A DNA stretch of 64,000 nucleotides, taken from NCBI RefSeq assembly GCF_028858725.1, contig NC_084771.1:6910915-6974914 (forward strand). The letters are read 5' to 3'. Made by a program: the position numbers and the translations under genes. Positions 13,210 through 26,400 of this stretch are shown one piece after another (positions within the stretch are counted from its first letter, which is position 1; every line of letters starts with the position of its first letter). Below the pieces are notes generated by a model, which saw only the letters and a list, made by a program, of their open reading frames with translations, was not told the DNA's origin and did not search any database. The stretch is from Colius striatus (taxonomy: Eukaryota > Chordata > Aves > Coliiformes > Coliidae).

Positions 13210-16200
13210 TTGTCTGCTGGATGACAACTAAAAAGCCCAAAGCAGCTCATCAGACTTATCAAGTTATGAAGGGGACCTTCTGTAGCTGCATTTGGGAAGC
13301 TGAGCACACCTGAGTTCTCTCCTTGCTCTGCCTCTGACCCCATCAGTGCACCTCAGTCACTCTAAGCCCAAACAAAATACTGGCAGGCCTTGGGCACTTA
13401 TTACAGATACTGCAGTGTAAGGGGAAGGGAGGGAAAGTTCCACTTCTCTCATCATCCCTCTGACTAGGAAGATGCCTCGTTAGACCTAGAAGTCTCTTTG
13501 GACATGTGTGAATCTGGCTGTGGGCAAGACAAACTGACCCAGCCCACGAAGCCTGAGCACTGAAGAATTACAAATTACATGGCATCTGTGAAGCGCTAAC
13601 AAGTGGTGTTGGTTCTGCTGGCTAATGTATCACCTTAGTGAAAACACTTGTTCCAGACAGGGCAGCTATTATGCTTGCCTTATCCCACTGTTATTACCTT
13701 TGTTACTGTTATTGTAATTATTTCCTGACCTGGGGGCATCCAAACCTGTAAGAGAGGACCACATCCACACTGCTTACAGGCTAACCTTGCTAGTTACATG
13801 CAGAAAGGAACAGCTTCCACCATTCCTGTTGATTCCTCTTCTTTTCCTAGAAACGAAAGCAAGATTTGCAGAGAAAACAAAATGTGTTGATAGTCGCAAG
13901 GACAGGAAGATAACTGAGTACGTGGAGCCCTGAATTTGGCCTCAGTTCCACTGCTGCTTAGGAATTCCCCGAACTAACAACTGAATAGAGCCCAGGCTGC
14001 TCCTGTGCAGTTTGCTGCTGTTTGGGTCTACACCTGCAAAACGGTGCCATTCTCTTCCAAAGTTTTGTTGTATGCCTTTTGTTATTTTACTTTGCAACAG
14101 TTACGATCGGGGTTCTGAGCACGGAGGTGCTCTGGGAGTTGCTCACATCAGATCACAATCAGGCTCAGCGACAGCTGTCTGTCCCTGTGAACACGTGTGT
14201 CTGTGTGTTGGCTGCTGAATTCGCTTTGCTCTTCGTGTTTTGGGTACAAAAGTGTACATTTTGGGTTTCTTTTGGTGTCTTTGCTTTTTTAAATTGCTTG
14301 AAGAGCTGTAGAGTTCTAGATTGTCCATTAACTTCACAAACGTTTTTTCTAAAGAACTGCCTGAGGTATTAAAGAGAAAAACAGAAGAGCACTCTCCGTG
14401 TTTTTCCCTGAGTGGGAATGAGTCATCTGCAAAACATCAGCCACTGCACAGCACAAGAGCCCGTCTCTGAAAAGTTTCTGAAAGAATCTGAAATTTGGAC
14501 AAGGATTTTCAGTGCAACAGCACTGAAATCTGAATCTCTTACTGCTAAAGGAGAGAAGGAGAAGGAAGGAAGAAAACCTACTGGAGCAACAAATTCTGTG
14601 TTTGTATTTTTGATGGCTTTCAGGCTGGTCTGGAGCTGAGGGTCAGGTGATGGCAGTGCCTGTTTGTATCCCAGCCCACAGGGCCGTGCGTGGGCAGTGC
14701 AGCCTGCTCCCGGCACCTGCCCTAAACACCAGCTCCACTGAAGAGCAGTTGCACATGGGCAGCCTGACTTTGGGATAGCTTCTGAACTGCACTTGCCTTT
14801 GAGATAAGACCACCTCTTGAAAGCCCCTTAAAATATCAGCTGTTTGCAAATTCACCTCAGTTCACCCAATTTCCTGACTTCTAGGTAGCACAATAAGACT
14901 TTAATTGGCCTCCAAAAAGTAACAGATCCAATTTAGCCTGCTCTCAGGGAAGCATCCTTGACTCGAAGTGGTGAGCAGATGAGGCAGAAATGCTGAGCTC
15001 ACTGCAGCGCAGTTGTAAGCTGACTCCAGGCACTGCAGGAGCCAGAGCAGGACCACAGGGCACAGCTCTACTAGCAGAGGGATTTATGAGAGCAAAGTGA
15101 TAGCTCTGTTTTAACTACAGCTGAGCATCATTCTTTACTTAAGTGTCAAATATTAGAAGTGCTCTAAAATCCTCGTGTTGACTTGGGCTGCCTTGAATCT
15201 TCTGTGCTCCTTCCGGGTGTGATGTCAGACCATGGCTCAGATACGGGTCATTTACAAGAGTTCACATGATTCAAACCCCTTAAAACAAGCTGTACCTCAT
15301 CACCTCCTTCAGAGAACCCCCACGTTGCTAGGGTCTAACTCAGTATCTAATCTTCAAAAAAAACACCTGATGCAAGAAGGGAGGAACAGGAACTGAGCTC
15401 TGGAGAACAGAGGGGCCAGACAGCCCTTGGAGGGCACTGGAAGAGTCAAAGTGTCTACAGAGGGGGGTTAGAAGACAGCAGAAATGCTCCAGCAAAAGGG
15501 GAGGAGGAGGAGATTCACTTCCCTAGGGCAGATAGATACGTAGGGGCTGATGAGCAATGAGCTCACGAGAAGATAGTTACATTGGGAACTGCCAGACACC
15601 TGCTAGTGCTCAGCCATTGGACTGTGCTTGCTGTAGTGACTGGGAAGGACAGAGCACAGAGGGAGAGAGCAGTGAAAAAGCTTGTTGAGAACATGTGCTG
15701 GTGGCACAGTCTGAAATTACTCTGTTCTGGGGTTGCGTGTTCTGGTAAAGGTCTCCAGCCTTGATGGAAATGGAGAGGGAGGAGGACTACAGGGTGGGGA
15801 GAGGTAAATGAGCTGCAGAAAAAAACAGTAAGACAACTGAGGCTTCCAAGTTTGGACTGAAAGACCTAAAAAGAGCTGGAGAAGGTAGAAGGGTGGGTCT
15901 GGACATAACGCTGGGCAAGAAAGCCTGTGAAGTTTCTGCATGAGAGGCCAGCTGTCAGCAGGTGTGAGGGTCTGCTCACTCCTCTCAGGGGCCCTGCAAC
16001 ACTCCCAGCATTCAGCTCTTGAGTGTGGAAACTGCTGGCTCGGGCCCAGGTCCAGATGCCAAAAGACAAGCAATCATCCACTTTACCACCCTTCCTACTA
16101 ACAGCTCCTCCTCAGAGTCAAAGGGAGCACCATGAGCATTTGAGGAGCCACATGCTCACTCCAGAAAATTTCCCAGTGATCTAGTCAGTGCTGCCCTGTC

Positions 16201-19200
16201 AGGAGATGATGCCATCAACACCTCGCCTATGCCCATGCTGAGAGCTGCCACTGGAAGAGCTCCCAGGCTCAGATCTCTCTGTTTCATCATTACATATGCG
16301 TAACCTTTTATTAAGCACAGCAGTTTTCTCCACTCTTGAGTAGGTGTTTTTGCACACAGCCAGCGCACAGCCCATCCTAGGACTCTGGGTTACCTTTATC
16401 TTCACAGCAACAGCCAGGCAGCTACTTTTGTAAAACTGAGTGAAGCATGGGAGTGCCTGTTAGAAGGAGAAACAAAATCAAGGACAAGCTGTAAAATCCT
16501 GGCCTGGACAAGAAACACACAAAGGCTTCCATGTGTTTTTTGTTTTGTTTCTTCCAGGGCAGATAAATATCTGTGACCTACACGGGATCCTGTTCATCAG
16601 CAAGTACAGCCACAGAGCCAGCACCTGGTCTTGCTGATAATTAATCCTTCGTGTAAGAAGCGTGTTCCTCCGACAATAGCTCACACACAATTGTCACTTT
16701 CTCTGTGGCAGCTTTGCAGGGCAGAGCATGCTCCTCAGATATTCCCTATGGCACTGCTATTGATCTCCATCCAAACAGTCCCAGAAGAATGAACGTAGTC
16801 ACCATGATGGAATTACAGTGCAGTGCCCCAAAGCAGAGCAGTGGCAGCTTAACAGACCTGCAGTTAGTGAACAGCAAGCCACAAACAAGATCCTTTGGGA
16901 ACTATACAGATGGGATTAAGTAATAACAACCAGGATTCCTGTAGTGCCAACAGCCTTCTGTCATTTCAGTTAAAAATGTTGCCATGGCCCAACTTAAGTA
17001 AATTCCCCCCGGCATATTAAACTCTTTGTTTACAGGAAGAGTAATTCTACTATCTCCCCAAAAGCAAGCGTTAGTGTTGCAGATAAGTGAGACAGGATCT
17101 TAGGGCAGAGGACTGTGATGTTTTGCTTGCTGCTGTGCTGAGGATTGGAAATGCACAGCTGTAGCTCACTGTGCCCTTCTTGCTTCATTAAATGACACAC
17201 TTGGGGTGCCCAGAAGGGGAGGACTTTTGACAAGCTGTACACCCCTATCTTGTTATGAGGCATAATTGATGCAATACATACTTAAACATATAAATATGAT
17301 TCTGTCAGTTGTGACCATTGCTGAAGTGACTGTGATGATTGCTTTTCTTCTGACTGAAATCTGTCATGCAAAGGAAAGTAGCTTTTATTAAGAAATGAGG
17401 AGAAAATACTCAGCTGTTGAAAAATATCTCGTTTTTCATCCCCATTGTAATCAGTACTGGCCCAGAGCTAAAAATCCCCCCAGTCCTTATTGCTTTTGGT
17501 TAACAAGTTGGTGATATAAATTCTCTTTTATATCAAACCCTGGAAGCACCTTGACATTGTTTGAAATTTTTTCTACTGGGCTGTAAATGAATTCAGTCAT
17601 TATTATTTGTTAAGTGCCAGAACTACATGATGCTATTAATAGTTCTTGAGCTTGTATCCCTAGAGCCTGGAAGCCACTAACCTCAGAGAATTTCCTCTTT
17701 GTAATCACAGTCTAAACTGATTTCTCAAGACATTAGGAGCCCCATCTTGCTGCACTGTGTAAGCTGTCGTTTTCTGTTTTGCCATTAGAAGCTGGTAATC
17801 TTCAGCTGCTTGAAGTCTCTCCAGGAATTGTCTCTCCGATAGAGCAAGGAACCCTTCAGCTAGGTTATACAAACCCTTCCTGGAATTTTTCTGAAACCAG
17901 AAGTTGCTCAGATCCTGTTTAGCCTAAGCTGTGTACTTGATCCTGGATTGAGATCACAGGGTGGAGGAAATAGGGAAGTCCCGTTCTTGTCCCTTTCCAA
18001 CCCACATCACACTTCAATTTCTTTTGTCCAACAATGGAGGTTGATTATGGTGGGTTGCAGCGTGCTGGCGAGTGCAGACACCCACAGACACCCTGTGGGT
18101 TGGTAGGGATGTGTCGTCATGACAGAGCTGAATGTGGCATGGCAGAGTCGTGTCCACCACACCCCCCACCTCTCACCTACGACTTGTCATTGTGTCAACA
18201 CACAAGAGGGAATCAGAGACCATTTTGGTTTGCTTTGGGAGTTCTCTTTGACCTGCATGCCTTTAAAGGCATGCATTAACACCCAGCTCCTTAATTATGA
18301 TTATATTTAATAAGCACTTTTGTCTTTCCCACAGAGTTGTGGCAATAGCAGACCTTTCCTCTGGAAGGCTTTATGAGATCAGTTCAAATGTGACTTTTCA
18401 ACAGTTCTCTTTCAAGGAACCCAAATGGACAGGCTTTTATTGAACACAAGCTACAAAAACAGATTTCCCGATTATTTCTTCACCAAGGCTGCACACTGAC
18501 TGTTGAACTGCTCCCACACGTTGTGCCTGTGAGGTGGACTCGATACCAGGCTCCAGAGATTTTGGTAACAGACCGAACGAGGAACACTGTGTAATGTTTT
18601 CCAGCTGCACCAGCAGCAGAAACAAAAGCATCTGGATGTGTAAAAGACAGCATAAACAAAAATATAAAGCAGTAGTGAACACAACTGAGACTTTGAAACA
18701 CATGCACATTCTGGGCATAAGACCTCAGCACAAGGCTAAATTAAAATGAAGATTCAAGTGTAATGTGTCCATACCAGGGCTGGGGACTGTCCTGAGCCCT
18801 GGGCTGGGAACGGCAGCTCCATCACCCGGGCAGAGCTGGGGATGGACATCTGGGAAGGAGACACAGACAGGCTCTGGACACGAAGCTCTAGCAGCCACCA
18901 TAATCACAGCTCAGCATTGCCTGCTTATTCCTTGGTGTAATCAGCCTACCCAGGCTGTCAGTTTATGAGGGAGTTAAAAGTCTTCCTATGTGTCCATCCT
19001 AAAATCATCATTATTTCCTGCTCTAGAGCTGTGTTCCACGTATTCATAACGTATCTTTAAACAACAGTCATGCAGAATCAACTCTGTATATATAGACTTT
19101 GAATAGTGTCAGAGAGAACTGACTTTAGATCAATGGATTTACCTGAGACAAACACCATTTCTGGTCTTTCTTTTTAAAAACTAAAAAAATCAGATTATGA

Positions 19201-20130
19201 TGAATTCTTCCATCAGCTCTAGGCCAATAATTTCACTCGATTGGAAGTAAACTGATTTCAGGGCACATTTCATTTAAGTTCTGCAAATGTTAACGAACTC
19301 TTGTTTGTTTCATGACAAACTGCTTCTTTAGAACACTGTAATTCTGAAAATCTCAGGGAAAACAGGTCGTTATTTCCAGTACCGGGCATGCCTGGAGCCA
19401 GATGCCTAAATACACATCACAGCAGTGGCTAGAAATTTGGATAAATGGAGAAACCTCCCCTGCAGCATGTGTAGCTGCAGATCCCACACTCAGCTGCTGA
19501 AATGGAAAGAATCTCTACATCCAGGTTTCTCTGTCTGTGCCCCCCAAGTGCTTTACACAAAAGAGTGGGACAGCCCTAGGTGCTAAGATCTTATCTGGCT
19601 GTTTACCTGTCTATTTACCTGCCTACAAGCTACCTGTCTACCTGGGTGTTGGCTGGCTGCCTGTCAAAGTTTTGTATGGTTTTTAGTTAATTTATAACTA
19701 CTGTTTCCACATTCTTTTAGTGAAAGTCTTAGTAGCCTCATTGGCCACCACAACATTTGAAGAAGAGCTAGTGATGGGAATCACAGGAGATGAGCCATTA
19801 GCAATCTGAAAGGTCCAAATGAACAGCAAATGAAGGAAATAGTCACAGAGACCAGATTTTTACCCTTTTTCTTCCTTCACCTTCTTAGATGCAAGCAAAT
19901 ACCAGTAGCACTGCCAGGACCTTTTGTAGCTGTAAAGGAAGTAAAGGAGTTGTTTCTGTCAAGAGAGGAAAGTCAGGCATCTTGGTACTGCACAAACAGT
20001 GAGTACTATTATGGACTGTCCATCTGGTGCATCACTGATGGACAATGTAGAGTGGAGTGTGCAAAATGTCAATGTTCAAACCAGAAAACTATTAATTAGA
20101 TAGCCAAGACTATGGACATAAAGAGTGACT
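13210..20130. other. Intergenic: no gene seen, one palindrome and one possible conserved block
   Basis: No coding exon is recognisable. A perfect 22-bp palindrome lies at 18,254-18,275. The stretch 17,270-17,700 is AT-rich, repeat-free and dense in homeodomain- and octamer-like words such as ATGCAAAG, TTATTAAG and GCTATTAATAG, which is the look of a conserved non-coding element. Conservation cannot be tested from this sequence alone. Confidence 0.5.
18254..18275. repeat. Perfect 22-bp palindrome
   Basis: The left arm TGCATGCCTTT is followed directly by its exact reverse complement AAAGGCATGCA with no spacer. The symmetry stops at the next pair outward. It contains two GCATGC words flanking TTTAAA. 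Confidence 0.97.
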
Positions 20131-20217
20131 CTAGGTGGTCCTGTTCTGGCAGGGGGGTTGGACTGGATGATCTTTTGAGGTCCCTTCCAACCCTTAAGAT
20201 TCTTTGATTCTGTGACT
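20131..20217 (+). mobile_element. CR1 LINE 3' end
   Basis: The + strand carries GGGGGGTTGGACTGGATGAT, then AGGTCCCTTCCAACCCTTAAG, ending in TTCTTTGATTCTGTGA, which is the canonical CR1 3' terminus. Only about 90 bases survive. Orientation is opposite to the large copy near 23.0 kb. Confidence 0.92.
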
Positions 20218-23007
20218 CTGGTTTTGGGGATAATTTTAGCACGTCCTTGGACTGTTGTGTTTTACATAGCAAGTGGAAGTGGGCCAGGACATGGTGCTTG
20301 GCTGTAGAAAGTGCTTGTGTCTTCCAGCTTGATGGTCGACAGAGTCTGGTTCCAGGGGAAGAGCTGTTGGCAGAGGCAGAGGGACTGGCCTTTGCAGAAG
20401 GATGGGGAAACTTTACAGAGGGAATTCTGACCTTTATGCCAGTGGCCTTGCACAGAGAAAGTGGGATTTTCTTTCTACTTGAAGACAGCTTTGTCAAGAC
20501 AGCAAGATCCTAACCATTCTAAGGAAGGGCAGAACTGACATCTAAGGTCTCTCTTCTTTGGGTGCTTGTGGTTATTTCAGTACCTTTTTTTTTTTTTCTT
20601 TACTATGATATTGTTGGTCCCCCACTTTCCTCTCAAATTTTACAATTTAATCCAAAATCAATAGGGCCCCACCCTTAAAAATGACTGGAAGACTTCCCTG
20701 AAACAGATGCATGCAAAATGTTCTTGAGTGGCTAAGAAGACAGGGCTGGCTAAAGAATTGTACTTCACTTTGCCAAATTAGCCAACACAATGAAAGCAGC
20801 CGTAAGTCAGTAGTCAGTAAACAGGAGGTAGAACCTGGCACCTTATTGCAGATAGATGGATAGATAAGCAGGGTGGAGGCAACATCCCATATTACACAAC
20901 AGGCAGCTAATGTGGTTTTGCAGGGTTGTTACAAGAGCAGATAGCTTGTTGAAGAGACTTTCTTTGCAGAGAGAAAGATGAGTTGGAAATACTGCATTGG
21001 CCCACTCAGTACCTTTTAGACATGCTGGGATTGTTCAATGAGACTTTAAATATTTGTTCTCACACTGATGAAAACAACTGATTCCTTTCAGATCATTGTT
21101 TTTCTGAGCCTTATAACTTTTTTTCCCCCAAGAAAATCACTGATAAGACTTCAGCCTTATCTGCAGCACTGTTACTCTCATTCCCCCTTCTTTGAATCAG
21201 ATCTTTGATTCTTCAGGCTTAGTTAGACTCCAGCAGAAAGTACAGATGTCCAAAACCAAACTTCAGAATCCAAAAGATTGTGGATGCTCAAACATGTGCA
21301 GAAATCTCATGCTCAGAGTTTCTGCCTGGCCTTTGTTGCCTCTTTGTGTATCGATTACACTGGAGAGAAAAACCACCCAATTCCAATTTCCTCGTTTGTC
21401 GTGCAGCTCATTTGTCTAGTACTAGATGTATTTGTGTTTCCAGATATGACAGAATGATTTAAACATAAATCAGCCTCATTCTTAGTTGTTCAGATCAGTT
21501 TCTCATTGTACTTGAGTCCAGTTTTATGACAACTAAGGTTTAGAGCTGAAGAATCTTCCAAGCTCCATTGGATAAACATCAAGATGATGACACTTCTGTG
21601 CCCGTGAGATGAAAGCATCTGACAGATCTGAGCACAGTGCAGGGTACAAGGGCAGCAGCTGGGCTGCTTGCACCTCTGGAACTACACACAACTCTCTTGT
21701 CTTACAAAGAGCACAATGCTCCAAAGGCATTGGGGCCACTGGGGGATTGCAGTCATCTTGCAGTGCAGCAGGGAGTTAAAAGCAGGGAAAGAAAGGGCTA
21801 ATCACTGCTAAGAGAAACAGAGGGAGAGCAGCTTGCTAGTTTATTGCTCAGTTCTTTGGCTGCCAAAAATTGTCCAGCCATTTACCTTTCTCTTTTGCCA
21901 TGGTAAAACTATGGACATCAAGGGGGAAGATCATCTACTTGTCTTTACTGTGGCTTTTGGGACATCCACTCTGTGTTTCTTCTAAATTGGTTTCTTTTGG
22001 GCTGAAAAATATGAAAACATCTTGGGTGGCTTAGGTTTGGTTTTATCTTTTTGCTGCCATATGAAGACCAACTCTGTTGAGGTCATGTTGAGCCGACAGT
22101 ACAGATTTAAGGTACTCCAAAAGGTCACTTGTGAGGCAGGACCTAAGAGTGGTGATGAGTTGGAAACAGACTATTTTATTAGCTTCTGCTTTACTAAGTT
22201 TTGTTAACATCAAACAGGATTTTGTCCAATAGAGCAGAAAAGCAGGTGCCTGTGATGAGTTGATGTGAGCAGCACTAGTATAGAAGGAAGCACTAGATAA
22301 TTGGTTGAAACTCTTGGCTTCCCAGAAAATAGCATAAACCAGGTTGTCAGACCAGAGACAGATTGTGACGCAAGGGAATTCCATTTTCCTTCTAAGCAGT
22401 TTTCTGTAACATGGATGTTTTGCCTTCTGCTGCACATTTACAAACACGGGATTCATCCTCCAGCAAGACGGCTCTCTGAAATCCATGTAACTGGCTCCAC
22501 ATTTGTAACACCTCCAAAAGCCTCTGCTTTCAACACAACTGATGGACTCTGCAGACTATGTGCTTCAAGGGATCACAGAATGTACCAGCTTGAAAGAAAT
22601 GTCGAGTGTATGTTGATATGCTGGACCAGCTTTGTTATGTGTCTGGGCTGAACTGCTGCAAGGAAAATCGTGTAACAAGGGTTTTATATTCTCTGTGGCT
22701 CAGTGACAGTTGCCTGTTTGGCACAAATAAGACCAGAAAGTTGGCACTTGAGGCTGTTTCTGTGTAGTTAGAACATGACACTGCATCAGTTTGTTTTGAA
22801 AGGTTACGGCTGTGTCTAGATGGAATAACAAAATTCATCCAAATAAGCAAAGTGTAGCTCTGTAGGAGCTAACAGAGCTGCAAAGGCAAGGCTTACCCAG
22901 CATCCATCTTCCAGCTGGCTGTGGCCAATATGGTCCCAGGCTCCAGGGAAGGAGAGGAGACCAGACACAAGGAATGGAAGCTGGTGCTTGGATTCCAGAT
23001 ACAAAGG
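20218..23007. other. Intergenic: no gene seen
   Basis: Mixed-composition unique DNA with a 13-base poly-T at 20,585-20,597 and a short GATA-type run at about 20,851-20,866. No exon could be recognised. Confidence 0.6.
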
Positions 23008-23464
23008 AATCATAGAATCATAGAATGGTAGGGGTTGGAAGGGACCTTTAGAGATCATCTGGTCCAACCCCCCTGCAGAGGCAGGTTCACCTAGATCAGG
23101 TCACATAGAAACACGTCCAGGTGGGTCTTGAAGGCCTCCAAGGAAGGAGCCTCCACACTCTCCCTGGGCAGCCTGTGCCAGGGCTCCCTCACTCTCACCA
23201 TGAAATAGTTTTTTCTTATGTTTAAGTGGAGTTTTTGTGTTGCAGCTTCATCCCATCACCCCTTGTCCTGTTGCTAGATACAATAGAAAAAAGGGATGTG
23301 CCAGCCTCCTGACACTCACCCTTTAGATATTTGTAAACGTCAATAAGATCACCCCTCAGTCTCCTCTTCTCCAGACTAAACAACCCCAGTTCCCACAGCC
23401 TTTCCTCCTATGAAAGATGTTCCAGTCCCCTGATCATCTTTATGGCCCTGTACTGGACTCTCTA
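23008..23464 (-). mobile_element. CR1 LINE 3' fragment (copy A of a direct repeat pair)
   Basis: It starts at the left with AATCATAGAATCATAGAATGG, the complement of the CR1 3' tail, and runs to about 23,464, where similarity to copy B stops. It is little diverged. Compared without gaps to 47,202-47,643 (constant offset 24,180) I count 21 differences in about 442 bases, or about 95% identity. The two share a 115-base identical block at 23,201-23,315. The copy is 5'-truncated and non-functional. Confidence 0.95.
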
Positions 23465-26400
23465 ATAGGAAACAGTGCATCAGGTCTCTGTTCAGTCAGT
23501 AAAAGGACAGCAGCTAGCTGCATCTACAGCAGAGAGGGATTGCAAACCAGCAGCTGGCTGGTCACATGGATGGAAGAACGCATCTGAGGATGACCTGGGG
23601 AGGGATGGGCACTGGGCTGGCAAAGTCAGCAGGGAGGGTGGGTCAGCATCTCAAACCCTAACTGGACAGGGGAGGCCTTTCTAGTCTTTGCTTTCAAAAC
23701 AGAGTTTGATACCAAAAGGATGTATTCCTCCGGGGCAAAACCGAAAAACAGACAACAATGTATGCAACTGAAGACTTTTCTTGTTGAGAGCTACAGTAAC
23801 AACAACAAAGTCCTTTCTCTTTTTTTTATTAGTAAAGCTGCCAGTTTCTTGATGTTTCAGAAAAAATGAGACATCTGCCAATGATTTACAAACACAAAAA
23901 GGCTCCCCAAATGAACTTGCAATGACAGCTTATGAAAGTACCTGGAACATCACAGGACGAACTATAATCAGCACTAAAAATGAGGCTTTGGACGATACAG
24001 TTCCAGATACTGTTATGTAAAGTTTAGAAGTGAATAAATGTCAGTTACTGGTTGAGCAAGACATAGCACAAACTGCTCTGCAGCATTTCTGTTCTCTGCT
24101 CAGCCCACCAAAGGGTAAGGGCAGGGCTGTAACTGTTAACAGCTTTCCTCACCTCCATTCCCAGTGTGGGACAAGGCTGAGGCCGTTCAAGTGCAAAGCT
24201 GGCACAGAAGACTTGAGTTTGGAAAGGTTGCTTCTGACTGTTAAAGCCTTTCCCAAGATTTCGCAGCATTTTAAAGCCTAGTAAGAGATTTCTAAACCCT
24301 GTATCAGAGCAAGCACTGATTGCACAGTCCTTCTAATTGTCTAGGTCTGCTCTGCCTGTTGCTGTGTGTTGGTGAGCTCTGCAGCACCTGGCATTGCAGC
24401 TTTGCTCTTGTTCAGGGCAGGAGCCTGGCAGGGATGGGACAGGGATCCTGCCTGGCTCCTGTGCCCAAGCTGCTTTTCCAGGGTAAAAAGACACTGGCAG
24501 TAACACACTGCACACATCAGCCTTGTCCTGCCGTGAGGGTCAGACATTGCTAATCTGGGCAGCTAGACCCAAGAGAAGCTGAGACCCCAAATTTAGGCAT
24601 GTTCTGTACAGCCAGTGTGAGATTTACTGATAAATAGAAACCTGAAAACAAAGAGCCTTGGCTGACCCAGCTGTTTCCTGTAATGCATATGCATGCAGAC
24701 ACCTTCATCTTCTGTGGCTTGTCATTCACAGGGGGGCTGAAAGAACTCCACTGTGTGCTTGTGTGTCTGTGTGTGCGTGCCCATGTGCACCTATGTGTGC
24801 TGTTGGGCTGGAACTAGAGCAGCAAAGATAAAGCCTAAGAAATAAACACAACATAGTGCTCCCTGTGGGAGCAGTGCTCCAGAAATCCTGCTCAGGATGC
24901 AGAAAGCCTAGAAGTCTCTGTTGCCTCCTTATGAGGAGATTTACTGCCCTGTAACAATGTCACTCACATTTTTTTGTACTATAAGCCAAAAGTTTTCAGT
25001 AGTAACCAAAAAGCAGAAGGAGGCAATCTACATCTGTTCTAGTCACTTCAGACTCCTGCACCAGAAGACTTCTTCATTTCGATTCACAAGAGGCACTTTG
25101 GAAACACTCTGCTCCCCATTAAGTGATTTGAAGTCAGTAGTGTACTATTGGTAGTGGCACAAAATCTATCCCATCTTTTTATGGCCATCTGTCCATTCTT
25201 GCGCCTGAACCCACTGGGCTTTGTTGTCCTTAAAGTTCTTCTTTCTGTGCTGTATCACCTCAGGATACCTGTGTTGCAGACTGCACAATCTTCTGTGCAG
25301 CACGAGAAGGATTCAGCTATAGTCTCCAAGCTGTGTACCCTCAGTCCCTGAGAGCCCTGAGAATGGGTCTGTCGGCATTGCTGCCTTGGACCAGATGTCA
25401 CATTGGCACTTAGATGTCACAACCCTGTGTGTTACCTCCCCAGCTCCTGAAGGAACTTCAGATTCTCCCAAAAGGTAGTTGTGTAAGACATGATAAATGG
25501 TACCAATCTGTGTTTCATTGGGAATTAAGTTTCTTAAAGTTCTCAGCACCATCAAACGGACCAAGCATTTCAGTCAGGCTGTTCTGAAATCTGTCTCCAG
25601 TTTCTAAGAGAAGGACGACATGTTAGTGTTTCTTTGAAGGTGAGAAGGATGAATTTGGGCTAAGGGAAGATTGTCATTTCAGATGATTGTAACTGTTCCA
25701 GAATTATTACCCAAGATATCTGCTAGTCCAGTATTTAAAGGAAGATTTGTTTCCAAATATGTGAAGACAGGCATTTGAAAGCCACTACTGCTGCCTTCTG
25801 TGCCAGGATGCTGCTGGTTGCTGAGCAACCTGGTGCTGGCCTGGGGCTGCTCCCAGGCAGGGATTGGCTGGTGGAGCCTGCCGCATGCCAGGGACTGATC
25901 AAACTCACCTTCTCCTGAGGGTTCTCTTCTTGAGAGGTAATGATGCTCAATCAATGACCCCCACGTTGCTGGGACAAGCCATGCAGAGCGTCTGATGGAC
26001 AGAGCAGGATAGGATCCTCTCACTAATCTGTGCCTTAAGCTTGATCAAAACTCGCTGAAGGCAGTGGCAAGGGAGTCAGGGAATTCCTCTCCCAGAAGCA
26101 CATGAGGTTGGGCTTTCTTGGGTAAAAGCAGTGTGAGTGCTGGACTGTGGTCCTAAATCAGAAGAATGTGACACATGGAGCACCTAGAGATGCATGATGT
26201 TCTTACCCTTCAGAATTAAAGAAGATGAAAGTAAAAACATTTTCTGCACCCATCTGCAGAGGCAATGTTTAAAGCCTCTTAACCCACCCACATGAACTCA
26301 CACATCTATCTGACAAGATGAGGCAAATTCAGCAGGCCAGGACTGATATCAAAATATTTAACAGTTGAAGAGATGTGCCACTTCTGTGTAGCACCAGGCA

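Noticed and set aside
17985..18010. GTCCCTTTCCAACCCACATC, like a sense CR1 3' end
   Set aside because: No supporting CR1 sequence on either side.
22569..22605. GATCACAGAATGTACCAGC, like a CR1 tail complement
   Set aside because: Only about 20 bases resemble CR1 and the expected downstream TTGGAAGGGAC is missing.
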